Origin: a virus
IMG/VR virus record: IMGVR_UViG_3300042503_001940
Coordinates: 1-60,860 of that record
Length of the DNA: 60,860 bases
Direction: 5' to 3' (one strand)
The stretch's first letter is position 1. The number at the start of each line of letters is the position of its first letter. The position numbers and the translations under genes are program-made. The notes under the pieces were generated by a model. That model did not search any database and was not told where the DNA came from. It saw only the letters and a list, made by a program, of their open reading frames with translations. This document shows, piece by piece, positions 34,981 through 41,833 of this stretch.

Positions 34981-35179
34981 ACAGGAAAATATCCGTACCG
35001 TTACCGCGCTTGTCGGTAGTAGCCCAGCCTTCACCCTTGAAGACAACGCCAGCACCGCCAATAAGAATGCGCATAGGCTCCGCACACTTCTCGCACGGAT
35101 ACTCAGACTCATCGCTCATAGGGTGAACGACCTCAATGACCGATTCACACTTGTCGCACTTGTAGTCGTACGTTGGCAT
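34979..35179 (-). CDS. FmdB-like zinc ribbon protein
   Basis: 66 residues from the ATG at 35179. 'MPTYDYKCDKCESVIEVVH' followed by 'EYPCEKCAEPMRILIGG' is the FmdB-type zinc ribbon, with two CxxC knuckles spaced by about 20 residues and the usual 'P-T-Y-x-Y-x-C' opening. It starts 2 nt after the deacetylase stop, so the two genes form an operon. The family is often called a putative regulator, but its function is not established. Confidence 0.75.
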   Translation of the reverse strand: MPTYDYKCDKCESVIEVVHPMSDESEYPCEKCAEPMRILIGGAGVVFKGEGWATTDKRGNGTDIFL

Positions 35180-35180
35180 C

Positions 35181-36104
35181 TTACCCTCGCTCGTATGCTT
35201 TCTGCTCTTCCGCAAGTGCGGTCACCGCAGTCGCCCAGACCCTAGGAGTAACGTCATCAGGACGGTACCCGCCAGCCCCACCGTACAGGATTGGCATGTC
35301 GTGAAGTCCATCACGCATAGTCCGCATGGCGTTGTCGTAGCCCTTATAACTATAGTCGATTGAGGCAAGGGGGTCGAGCTTGTGCCCGTCCGCGCCGCCA
35401 GCAATGAACACATAGTCTGGACCAAAGTCGTCCACTACCGCAAGGAACTCGTTTACTGCAATCAGGAACTGCTTATCGCCATCCCCTGAGCGCAGCGGCA
35501 AGTTATAGACGTGGTCTTCTGGGTGAGACTCGTTGCCCGTGCCTGGGAAGATGCCCTTCTGGTGGACGCTATACGTCAGCACGTTAGGGTTCTTGCGCAG
35601 CAGGTTTTCCGTGCCGTCGCCGTGATGGACGTCAAAGTCAAACACTGCAACGCGCTTGCGGTCCCCGTAGGCGCCCTCTGTAAGCATGGTGGCAGCCATG
35701 GCTAGGTCTGCAAACACGCAGAAGCCACTGGAGTAGTCATGCTGGGCGTGGTGCTTGGCACCAGCAAAGTTGACGGCAAGCTTGGTGCGGCCTGCAACCA
35801 GCTCATCAAGGGCAACAATGGTGCCGCCAGCCATAAGCTGGGCAAGGGAGCCTAGGTCTAGTCGCTCGCCGCTCCACTCGCCAGAGAAGCCGCTCAGGAC
35901 TTCGCCAATGTACTGCTTGTCGTGTACAATAGCAAGCTCATCAGGCGTGGCTGGGCGCGGAAGCACCTCGGCAATAGCCAGGTTCTGGAGTTCGGCCATC
36001 TCATAGAGACGGTCCTTGGCGTTCATAAATCGACGCCCCTGGGTAACCGTGAGCACCCAGTTTGCATACTCGTCGCTGTGGACGAGGGTAATATCACTCT
36101 TCAT
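35181..36104 (-). CDS. HDAC/AcuC/acetylpolyamine-amidohydrolase fold deacetylase
   Basis: 307 residues, close to the family length. All hallmarks of the arginase-deacetylase fold are present: 'GAKHHAQ' (H118, H119), 'VFDFDVHHGDGTE' (D156, D158, H160), 'SVHQKGIFPGTG', 'IAGGADGHKLDPL' (D239) and 'GGAGGY' (Y280). By alignment to class I HDACs the zinc ligands would be D158, H160 and D239, and the transition-state residues H118/H119 and Y280, so the enzyme looks active. Substrates of the family include acetyl-lysine in proteins, acetylpolyamines and small acetylated compounds; which applies here is unknown. AGGAGG lies 5 nt before the ATG, and a TTGACA-17-TAAGAT promoter lies upstream. Confidence 0.88.
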   Translation of the reverse strand: MKSDITLVHSDEYANWVLTVTQGRRFMNAKDRLYEMAELQNLAIAEVLPRPATPDELAIVHDKQYIGEVLSGFSGEWSGERLDLGSLAQLMAGGTIVALDELVAGRTKLAVNFAGAKHHAQHDYSSGFCVFADLAMAATMLTEGAYGDRKRVAVFDFDVHHGDGTENLLRKNPNVLTYSVHQKGIFPGTGNESHPEDHVYNLPLRSGDGDKQFLIAVNEFLAVVDDFGPDYVFIAGGADGHKLDPLASIDYSYKGYDNAMRTMRDGLHDMPILYGGAGGYRPDDVTPRVWATAVTALAEEQKAYERG

Positions 36105-36109
36105 TGCTT

Positions 36110-36167
36110 CCTCCTACGTGTATTGACATGCCTCATTTGGCGTAGTCACATCTTAACACGTAGGAGG
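36110..36167. repeat. 12-bp inverted repeat around the deacetylase promoter
   Basis: CCTCCTACGTGT (36110-36121) and ACACGTAGGAGG (36156-36167) are perfect inverted copies. One arm contains the deacetylase ribosome site; the other lies between its -35 and -10 hexamers. An operator for a dimeric regulator is possible. Confidence 0.45.
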
Positions 36168-36178
36168 CGCCTTGTCAA
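36150..36178 (-). promoter_or_regulatory. Promoter of the deacetylase-FmdB operon
   Basis: On the minus strand TTGACA (36178-36173), 17-bp spacer, TAAGAT (36155-36150). The expected start is near 36143, about 39 nt before the ATG. The -35 overlaps the stop codon of the upstream 67-residue gene. Confidence 0.7.
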
Positions 36179-36378
36179 TCCCCGTCTTCGTCAAACGAAA
36201 CGCGGAGCGGCATTGTTACAGCCCAAGCGAAGGTGAGCACAGCAAGGGTTGCCCCAACGAAGTCTCGCGTATCGCCATCTGGCAGAACAATCCAACCAAC
36301 CATAAGACCGAAAATGGTCCACGACTGGCTGACTATATCATTAGTCGCCTGAGCCAAAAGGCTCTTCCACTTGCTCAT
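36175..36378 (-). CDS. Small two-pass membrane protein
   Basis: 67 residues with two hydrophobic segments, '[14 protein letters not shown]' and '[19 protein letters not shown]', and an acidic end (FDEDGD). It begins in an ATGA overlap with the secreted-protein gene upstream, and GAGGTGG stands before it. Size and topology fit a holin or an inner-membrane anchor for the neighbouring secreted protein. No family is recognised. Confidence 0.55.
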   Translation of the reverse strand: MSKWKSLLAQATNDIVSQSWTIFGLMVGWIVLPDGDTRDFVGATLAVLTFAWAVTMPLRVSFDEDGD

Positions 36379-37907
36379 TTTCCACCTCTCCTCTGCCCGT
36401 TTTGGGCTGTTTTAGCCTGTTGTGGCTTGGGCCCGCTGGATCGTCCTGCCCCTTGGCGGCGACCACCTGCTCGGCCCTTGCCTTTACCGCCACTGTCACC
36501 GCCGCCACTGAACCCGCCACCGCCAGAGCTTGATGCCCCGCGTGCGGCGGCTGCAGATACTGCGGCCTGTGCGATGGTCGTCATGATTACGGCTGGACCG
36601 ACTACGGTTCTAGCCTCTTCTTTTTCTTCTTCGGTGATATCATTACCAAGATTGGCAACAGTGTCAATAGCGGCATTTACTGCCTCGCTCACTGCCGCAA
36701 CAGCCTCTCCAACCGCCTCCGTAACCGCTTCTACTGCAGCGCCCGGATCAATTGGTCCAGGTGTGTCAGTAGGTACAGGGCTGGGATCAGGAGAAGGGGA
36801 CGGAGAGTCCGTAGGGGTGGCCGTTGGCTCGGGCGTCGGCTCGGGTGTGGCAGTCGGGTCTGGTGTCGGCTCATTGGTTACCTCCGGAGTTGGCGTCGGT
36901 GTTGGCACCGGCGACGGGCTTACAGACGGCTCTGGCGTGGGCGTAGGGGCCACGCTAGGGCTCGGTGTTGGTGGTTCTGGTGTCGGTGTAGGTGTTGGCG
37001 TAGGGGTAGGCTCTGGGGTCGGCGTAGGAGTAGGCTCGGGCGTTGGGCTTGGGGTTGGTGGTGGCGGGGATGGGACAAACACAGAAACTGTCGCTGAGAT
37101 GGGCGAATACACGCTAAGCGTGTCGTTGTCAGACCTTACCCAGAATGTGTACGTTTGATCGACGCCGCCGGTAATGGCAAAGACGTTGCTGCTAATGCCC
37201 ATATTGGTTTCGCTGGAAGCAACAGCCCAGCCAGCAAAATCCCCAGTGGTCCAGAACACTCCGTATCGCTCAATGTCGGTGCCACTTGCTTCTGGAGCAT
37301 TCCACGTCAGATAAACATTCCCATCGGTGTAGACGGTCACCATAAGGCCGGTCGGCGCGTTCAAATACGGGTCAGGTACTGGGGTAGGGGTTGGCTCCGG
37401 AGTTGGCGTTGGCGTTGGTGTCGGAGTGGGCGGTGGGGTTGGCGTCCACGTAGCTGATGGCGTTCCCGGCGCAAGTTCCGCTGCAAAGTTGCTGATCATG
37501 TAGTAGTGGTTTCCGCCAAAGCGGTCAGCCGTTGGGTCTCCGCAGCACACGCCCGCACGCACTCGGTATTCGCCCGCAGGCACAGAAACACGGATTGTTG
37601 AAGCAAGGGAGTATCCGCCCGTGTGCTCGGTAAACGAGTCGTCGTTAGCGGCAATCAACGTGCCGCTGCTGTCATACAGCCACAACATGGAATCAACTGT
37701 GCCAGGGCACCAGGGGGCAGTAGTGTCGTCGCACAGGTCGGTCCAGAGGTGCAACTCTCCCTGCTCTGGAACGGTAATCCAGAAATCCTGAGTGCGATCA
37801 ACGTAATTATTTTGGCTTCCGGAAACCGGATTTACCACTACGCCGTAAGCGAGTGTTGCCAAAATAATCCAAATGGTAGCGGCAATAGCAAGAAACTTAG
37901 TATTCAT
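36375..37907 (-). CDS. Secreted Pro/Thr-rich protein with PPC-like and fibronectin-like domains
   Basis: 510 residues from the ATG at 37907. An N-terminal hydrophobic segment ([21 protein letters not shown]) serves as signal or anchor. A PPC-like beta domain follows ('[19 protein letters not shown]', '[15 protein letters not shown]', '[12 protein letters not shown]'), then a TPTP linker, a fibronectin type III-like domain ('[19 protein letters not shown]'), a second long TPEP-rich linker, a hydrophobic Ala/Val helix and a Gly/Arg/Lys-rich end. It overlaps both neighbours by ATGA, so it is coupled to two small membrane proteins. It looks like a cell-envelope or surface protein made by the infected cell, or a virion spike. 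Function unknown. Confidence 0.65.
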   Translation of the reverse strand: MNTKFLAIAATIWIILATLAYGVVVNPVSGSQNNYVDRTQDFWITVPEQGELHLWTDLCDDTTAPWCPGTVDSMLWLYDSSGTLIAANDDSFTEHTGGYSLASTIRVSVPAGEYRVRAGVCCGDPTADRFGGNHYYMISNFAAELAPGTPSATWTPTPPPTPTPTPTPTPEPTPTPVPDPYLNAPTGLMVTVYTDGNVYLTWNAPEASGTDIERYGVFWTTGDFAGWAVASSETNMGISSNVFAITGGVDQTYTFWVRSDNDTLSVYSPISATVSVFVPSPPPPTPSPTPEPTPTPTPEPTPTPTPTPTPEPPTPSPSVAPTPTPEPSVSPSPVPTPTPTPEVTNEPTPDPTATPEPTPEPTATPTDSPSPSPDPSPVPTDTPGPIDPGAAVEAVTEAVGEAVAAVSEAVNAAIDTVANLGNDITEEEKEEARTVVGPAVIMTTIAQAAVSAAAARGASSSGGGGFSGGGDSGGKGKGRAGGRRQGAGRSSGPKPQQAKTAQNGQRRGGK

Positions 37908-38089
37908 TGTCCCTGCCCCGACATCCACGTAATGAGTCCGCCGACTCCTGAAAGTCCGAGAATGGCAAGGACAAACTTTGCAAGTCGAAAGGCCCCCCTC
38001 GTTTCGGCCATTTCGTTTTTGAGCGCGTCAATATCTCGCTGAATGCGGTCGAGCCTATCGAGAATGATGTCTGATTGGGATTTTGTCAT
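37904..38089 (-). CDS. XhlA-like membrane-associated coiled-coil protein
   Basis: 61 residues from the ATG at 38089, with AGGAGG 4 nt before it. Residues 1-34 form a short coiled coil ([19 protein letters not shown]), residues 38-55 one membrane helix ([18 protein letters not shown]). This is the arrangement of XhlA-type holin accessory proteins. It heads a three-gene coupled cassette with the secreted protein and the 67-residue membrane protein. A lysis role is plausible but a separate lysis set exists at 33.5-34.7 kb. Confidence 0.55.
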   Translation of the reverse strand: MTKSQSDIILDRLDRIQRDIDALKNEMAETRGAFRLAKFVLAILGLSGVGGLITWMSGQGQ

Positions 38090-38125
38090 GCGTCCTCCTT
38101 CTCCTTGGTGACGCATTGATTATCT

Positions 38126-38159
38126 CAAATAAAAAACGCAATTGCATCAGCAATTGCGT
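38126..38159 (-). terminator. Rho-independent terminator of the second fibre block
   Basis: On the minus strand ACGCAATTGC and GCAATTGCGT form a perfect 10-bp stem with a TGAT loop (38159-38136), followed by a T-rich run TTTTTATTTG. It ends transcription of the genes at 38185-41228 before the membrane cassette. Confidence 0.85.
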
Positions 38160-38184
38160 CTACGAAAAAAAGATTATGTTTGTA

Positions 38185-38349
38185 TTATTCTTTAGGCGTT
38201 GACGTAATGTCTTCAATAATGTGTTGGCATTGTCCGCAATGCACGACAAAATCAACGCCAGACTCTTGCTCATACACGTTTGGAATGCCGTTTGCCTCAC
38301 ACTCAGCTGTCCGGCAAATTGCAGTCATGATAAGAATAACGTCGCTCAT
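38185..38349 (-). CDS. Small zinc-ribbon protein
   Basis: 54 residues, with AAGGAGG 5 nt before the ATG. Four Cys are arranged as C12, C17, C38 and C41 ('TAICRTAEC' and 'VVHCGQCQH'), as in a small zinc ribbon with an uneven first knuckle. It is the last gene before a strong terminator and lies 9 bp after the 163-residue fibre gene. The role is unknown. Confidence 0.65.
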   Translation of the reverse strand: MSDVILIMTAICRTAECEANGIPNVYEQESGVDFVVHCGQCQHIIEDITSTPKE

Positions 38350-38358
38350 ATCTCCTCC

Positions 38359-38850
38359 TTATGTTAGCGGTACGGCGTTGATCCGAGGATATGCTGTGCT
38401 TACTGTAACGCCAGTGCTGCTTTGCATGCGAACACCAACCGTAACTTCTACGGCGGTTGTGCCGACAGATGTGTAGACATCCATTCCGCTGACATTGGTT
38501 GAGTAGTTAATTCCGCTTTCAATGTTAACTGTTCGCGTGAAGAAGAGTAGACTACCGTCAACATAAATTTGATAAATAATGTATTGGTCGGTGTTTGTAT
38601 TTGTATAAGATGCTGCCGTGTAGGTAATTAGCCACCGCTGACCAATATAGTTAGGCGTGAATGTTACTGCGTAACCAGCAATATCTGAATAGGCAGTACC
38701 AACGCTAGTTGTTTGGGTAACACCACCACCGCCGTTATAGCGCTGGGCAGTCATGCCGCTCTTGATAAATCCAGCAGACGTGATAGTTCCGTCAACCGTT
38801 AGGTCGTCTGTTGCTCCGTCAAGTGTTAGGTCGCTAAGAATTCTTACCAT
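38359..38850 (-). CDS. Beta-rich fibre-associated protein
   Basis: 163 residues. The opening 'LTLDGATDDLTVDGTITSAG' resembles fibre shaft repeats, and the rest is a probable beta-sandwich ('GQRWLITYTAASYTN', 'VGTTAVEVTVGVRMQS') like small receptor-binding or C1q/TNF-like tips. It has no ribosome site; instead TAATAT ends exactly 6 nt before the ATG and overlaps the stop of the upstream fibre gene, which suggests a leaderless transcript. It lies in the second fibre block. Confidence 0.55.
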   Translation of the reverse strand: MVRILSDLTLDGATDDLTVDGTITSAGFIKSGMTAQRYNGGGGVTQTTSVGTAYSDIAGYAVTFTPNYIGQRWLITYTAASYTNTNTDQYIIYQIYVDGSLLFFTRTVNIESGINYSTNVSGMDVYTSVGTTAVEVTVGVRMQSSTGVTVSTAYPRINAVPLT

Positions 38851-38856
38851 GGGGGT

Positions 38857-38862
38857 ATATTA
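38857..38862 (-). promoter_or_regulatory. -10 box placed for a leaderless start
   Basis: TAATAT on the minus strand (38862-38857), followed by ACCCCC and the ATG at 38850. The first three bases are also the stop codon of the upstream gene. No clear -35 is seen. Confidence 0.4.
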
Positions 38863-40332
38863 CCCTAGAACAACAACCCGGTAGGTTCCGGCAAGGCTGA
38901 TCGTGACGGTCAGGGTGTTGGTCGTGGCCGTTACCACGTCACAGAGCACCGCAGCATCGCCAGAATCGTACACGGAAACAACAACTGCCTTAGTCCCAAG
39001 GCTGTGGGTGACCGTCTTGGCCTCTCCGGCCGTCCAGGTGGCGCTGGTGTTGTAGCGAAGCGCTCCGCCGTAGGTTGAGGCAATGGCGGTGCCCTGCCAC
39101 GTACCAGCAGAGATTGTGCCGACGGTTGTAATGCTGTCATCGCCGCTGTATGTTCCGCCAGCTACTGCGGCCAGGGTTGCGTTGTATGCCTGAACGTCCG
39201 TGCCAATCGCAAGGCCAAGGTTTGTGCGCGCCGTTCCAGCATCGCTTGCCCCGGTACCACCATCTGCAATTGCAATGTCAGTGCCGTTCCACACGCCGGT
39301 GGCGATTGTGCCAACCGAGGTCAGGCTTGATCCGGTGACTCCGCTGCCAAGGGTTGTTGCATTGAGGACGCTTGTTCCAGCAATCTCGTAGGCCTTGCCA
39401 GCGACCAGGTTAACGTCCTCTGAGAAGGTCCACGCGTCGGTAGCATCAACCCAGGTAATTGTCTTGTCGGTTGCGCCCTTAAGGGTAATACCGCCGCCAT
39501 CGGCACCGGCATCCGTTGGGCTCACGACAGAGCCAAGCTCAATGTTCTTATCGTCCACCGTGAGGGTAGTTGAGTTGATGGTGGTGGTTGTTCCGTTGAC
39601 CGTAAGGTCACCAGAAAGCACAAGGCTTGTACCAGTTGCTACGCCAATGTTTGGCGTGACAAGGGTTGGGGTGTTGGCAAAAACCAACGCACCAGTGCCC
39701 GTCTCGTCGGAGATGACACCAGCGAGTTCTGCGGATGTCGTTGCGGCAAACGCGCTTAGCTTGTCTGCGGTGAGCGCAAGCGTGCCGGTCGAGGCTGGAA
39801 GGGTAACCGTTCCGCCTGCCGTGGCGGCTGGCTGAAGGGTGGTTGTGCCAGACGACGAGCCCGGGAGCGCAACGCTTGAAATCCCCGTAAGGGCAAGGTT
39901 TGCAGACGAGCGGTTTAGCGCAACGCTGGTAGTACCAACAAAGGTTGTGTCAGATGGGTTTGCCTTGCCACTTGCAAGGTCATAGGCAGACTTGACCGAC
40001 GCAGGCGTTGCCGCCTTGCTCGTTGAGGTGCTAGATGTTGAATCTTCAAGCTGGACTGCGCCCTTGACGGTCGTCGACGCGTCGGCAATGCTGATGGCTG
40101 GGGTGGTGCCACCTGTGGAGGAAATTGCGCCAGTTCCAGTAACGGCGGTAACCGTTCCTGAACCAGTTGAGAGGTTTGCCCATGCGCCGTTGGCGTATAC
40201 GCGAACTACATCAAGAGCGGTGTCGTAGTAAACCTGTCCCTCAACGGGGGTTTCCGGAGCGGTAGCAAGGTTCTGTAGCCGAGCGTTCTGCAGCTCATTC
40301 TTCTGAAGGTCAAGATTGGCTAAAAACTTCAT
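38860..40332 (-). CDS. Tail fibre protein with phage-fibre repeats
   Basis: 490 residues, AGGAGA upstream. It opens with 'GQVYYDTALDVVRVYANGAW', a common fibre start. 'TTVKGAVQLEDS' followed by 'KAATPASVKSAYDLA' is the Phage_fiber_2 repeat, 'LTVNGTTTTINSTTLTVDDK' and 'IADGGTGASDAGTARTNLG' are widespread shaft motifs, and the end ('KTVTHSLGTKAVVVSVYDS') is a small beta tip domain similar in plan to the end of the collagen-like gene. It belongs to a fibre block coded opposite to the main tail genes. Presumably a side fibre or appendage. Confidence 0.75.
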   Translation of the reverse strand: MKFLANLDLQKNELQNARLQNLATAPETPVEGQVYYDTALDVVRVYANGAWANLSTGSGTVTAVTGTGAISSTGGTTPAISIADASTTVKGAVQLEDSTSSTSTSKAATPASVKSAYDLASGKANPSDTTFVGTTSVALNRSSANLALTGISSVALPGSSSGTTTLQPAATAGGTVTLPASTGTLALTADKLSAFAATTSAELAGVISDETGTGALVFANTPTLVTPNIGVATGTSLVLSGDLTVNGTTTTINSTTLTVDDKNIELGSVVSPTDAGADGGGITLKGATDKTITWVDATDAWTFSEDVNLVAGKAYEIAGTSVLNATTLGSGVTGSSLTSVGTIATGVWNGTDIAIADGGTGASDAGTARTNLGLAIGTDVQAYNATLAAVAGGTYSGDDSITTVGTISAGTWQGTAIASTYGGALRYNTSATWTAGEAKTVTHSLGTKAVVVSVYDSGDAAVLCDVVTATTNTLTVTISLAGTYRVVVLG

Positions 40333-40341
40333 TTCTCTCTC

Positions 40342-40875
40342 CTAGTTTAAATATGCTTTGCCGCCAAACGCAGCAACAAAGCTGACAGTCAGGCTATTAT
40401 TATCTATGTACGAGATATCGCCAATGACTAGCGTTCCTGCGCTATCAACCACCTCTACCGATGGAAAACACGCCAAGTTGTGCGTAATTGTCCACGTTGC
40501 CGAGGCGGAGTTTTGTGTAAAAACATAGGTTGAGTGGGAGGCGCCGCTACCCTGCGCTCCCTGGGGACCAGTTGCTCCCGTTGCGCCAGTGGCACCAGCT
40601 GGTCCCTGCACACCTTGCGGGCCCTGCGGTCCGGTTGAGCCGGTAGCCCCAGTGGCACCCGTTGACCCCGTCGAACCGGTGGGCCCCGTTGCGCCCGTCG
40701 GGCCCTGCGGACCAGTGGGGCCTTGCAAGCCCTGCACTGTGCCGCCGCTGGCGGTAGTAATGGTTAGCGTTGGGGCATTAACTGATACGGAGACGGGGCT
40801 AGTTGTAGCCGTTACGCTATTGCTTTGCTGCGTAACGTTAATAGTTTTCGCTTGCTCGGAAACCTCAACGGTCAT
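40342..40875 (-). CDS. Collagen-like fibre protein
   Basis: 177 residues. Residues about 48-110 are Gly-X-Y triplets ([16 protein letters not shown]...), which fold as a collagen-type triple helix in other phage fibres. The N-terminal 45 residues are Thr/Val-rich strands. The C-terminal domain ('[19 protein letters not shown]', 'FGGKAYLN') is a common phage fibre tip. It overlaps the upstream gene by an ATGA and precedes the 490-residue fibre by 9 bp. Likely a trimeric appendage used in host contact. Confidence 0.75.
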   Translation of the reverse strand: MTVEVSEQAKTINVTQQSNSVTATTSPVSVSVNAPTLTITTASGGTVQGLQGPTGPQGPTGATGPTGSTGSTGATGATGSTGPQGPQGVQGPAGATGATGATGPQGAQGSGASHSTYVFTQNSASATWTITHNLACFPSVEVVDSAGTLVIGDISYIDNNSLTVSFVAAFGGKAYLN

Positions 40876-41228
40876 CTGGTCACTTCTCCGGCCACTGTAA
40901 ACAGGCCAGAGATGAGCTTCACCATGGCGCCGCCAACAGGGTTGACCTCCAGGTCGTAGACATACGTGCCTGGGGCAATAAGGCTAAGGGCCTCGTCTGA
41001 TACGTAAACATCGACGGCACCGTTTGTGGTGCCAAGGACAATGCCCGTTGTGGTTCCATTTGAGCTGGATAGCCTAAGGAATGCCTCTTGGGCACCCTGT
41101 CGCCTGCGAACCTGCATAGACGCAGTGGCACCTGTCAGGTTGACTAGGTTTCCGGACGCGTCTCTATAGACCAGGCTAATGCTTAGATAACTTCCCTGCT
41201 CGGCCGTAATGTCATAAGTAGTCGACAT
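40872..41228 (-). CDS. Beta-sandwich fibre/baseplate accessory protein
   Basis: 118 residues from the ATG at 41228, with GGAGG 8 nt before it. '[20 protein letters not shown]' through 'SMQVRR' and 'YVYDLEV' resemble the N-terminal domains of upper-baseplate or fibre-anchoring proteins (BppU-like), which hold a receptor-binding protein. It is the first gene of the - strand fibre block under a TTGGCA-18-TACAAT promoter. The assignment is by pattern and context only. Confidence 0.5.
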   Translation of the reverse strand: MSTTYDITAEQGSYLSISLVYRDASGNLVNLTGATASMQVRRRQGAQEAFLRLSSSNGTTTGIVLGTTNGAVDVYVSDEALSLIAPGTYVYDLEVNPVGGAMVKLISGLFTVAGEVTR

Positions 41229-41246
41229 GTGGCACCTCCGGAGAGC

Positions 41247-41276
41247 ATTGTAATGTTCGCTGGCCGAAAGTGCCAA
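41247..41276 (-). promoter_or_regulatory. Promoter of the second fibre block
   Basis: On the minus strand TTGGCA (41276-41271), 18-bp spacer, TACAAT (41252-41247). It has the same -35 and spacing as the promoter at 47591-47620. Expected start near 41240. Confidence 0.65.
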
Positions 41277-41299
41277 TAGGTATTTTCTGCTATTCAATA

Positions 41300-41308
41300 T
41301 GTTATGAT
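41300..41308 (+). promoter_or_regulatory. Extended -10 promoter for a leaderless terS transcript
   Basis: TGT TATGAT ends 6 nt before the ATG of terS at 41315, and there is no purine-rich ribosome site in between. Transcription would start at the A of the ATG. No good -35 is seen. Confidence 0.5.
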
Positions 41309-41314
41309 ACTTAT

Positions 41315-41833
41315 ATGGCAAGACCCGGACGTGTCCCAGCAGAGCAACTAGCAGCCCTCCGTGAGCGCATCAAAATGCTCATGTTGCAGGGCGTCTCTCT
41401 GTCTGAGATAGCGCAGGTCGTTGGTTTGAGCGAGGAAACCGTCCGTAAGCATAGCTATGTAATCAAGAAGTCCTGGGTTGACCCCACGGAAGACCCAGCA
41501 AGCAACAAGCAGGAGCTTATTGAGCGTGCCAACCTTGTGGCAAAGATGGCTGCCGCCGCTGCCGCGAGGGCAAAGGGCACCAATAACGAGGCGCAATTCT
41601 TGAAAATTCAACTCGAAGTCATCGACCGCATCGCCCGGCTTACGGGGGCCTACGAGCCAGACCGCACAGAAATCACGGGCAAGGATGGCGCCGCCATTCA
41701 ACTTGCAGCCGTGCCGCATGAGATCGACACCCTCGCCCCGGCCCAGCTTGCTGCCCGTATGCAGGCTTGGGCAGACGCCATGAAGGAAGAGCCAATCGAA
41801 GGGAAGGCTGAGGTTGTTGAACAGCACGATTAG
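41315..41833 (+). CDS. terS: Terminase small subunit
   Basis: 172 residues from the ATG at 41315. Residues about 10-45 form a helix-turn-helix ('MLQGVSLSEIAQVVGLSEETVRKH') as in small terminases that recognise the packaging site. A long helix follows ('ERANLVAKMAAAAAARAKG') and 'RLTGAYEPDRTEITGKDG' is the typical terS segment before the C-terminal tail. It overlaps terL by 20 bp. The start is probably leaderless. Portal and capsid do not follow terL, so the head module is split. Confidence 0.75.
   Translation: MARPGRVPAEQLAALRERIKMLMLQGVSLSEIAQVVGLSEETVRKHSYVIKKSWVDPTEDPASNKQELIERANLVAKMAAAAAARAKGTNNEAQFLKIQLEVIDRIARLTGAYEPDRTEITGKDGAAIQLAAVPHEIDTLAPAQLAARMQAWADAMKEEPIEGKAEVVEQHD

Noticed and set aside
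36172-37158. 328-codon open frame on the + strand with a good ribosome-like site and TTG start
   Set aside because: It is the antisense of the Pro/Thr-rich secreted gene. Its Val/Gly-rich composition is simply the reverse reading of TPEP codons, and the ribosome-like site is one arm of the deacetylase inverted repeat.
40342-40875. Host collagen-like gene picked up from a eukaryote
   Set aside because: Short Gly-X-Y stretches are common in phage fibres, and the flanking domains are phage type.
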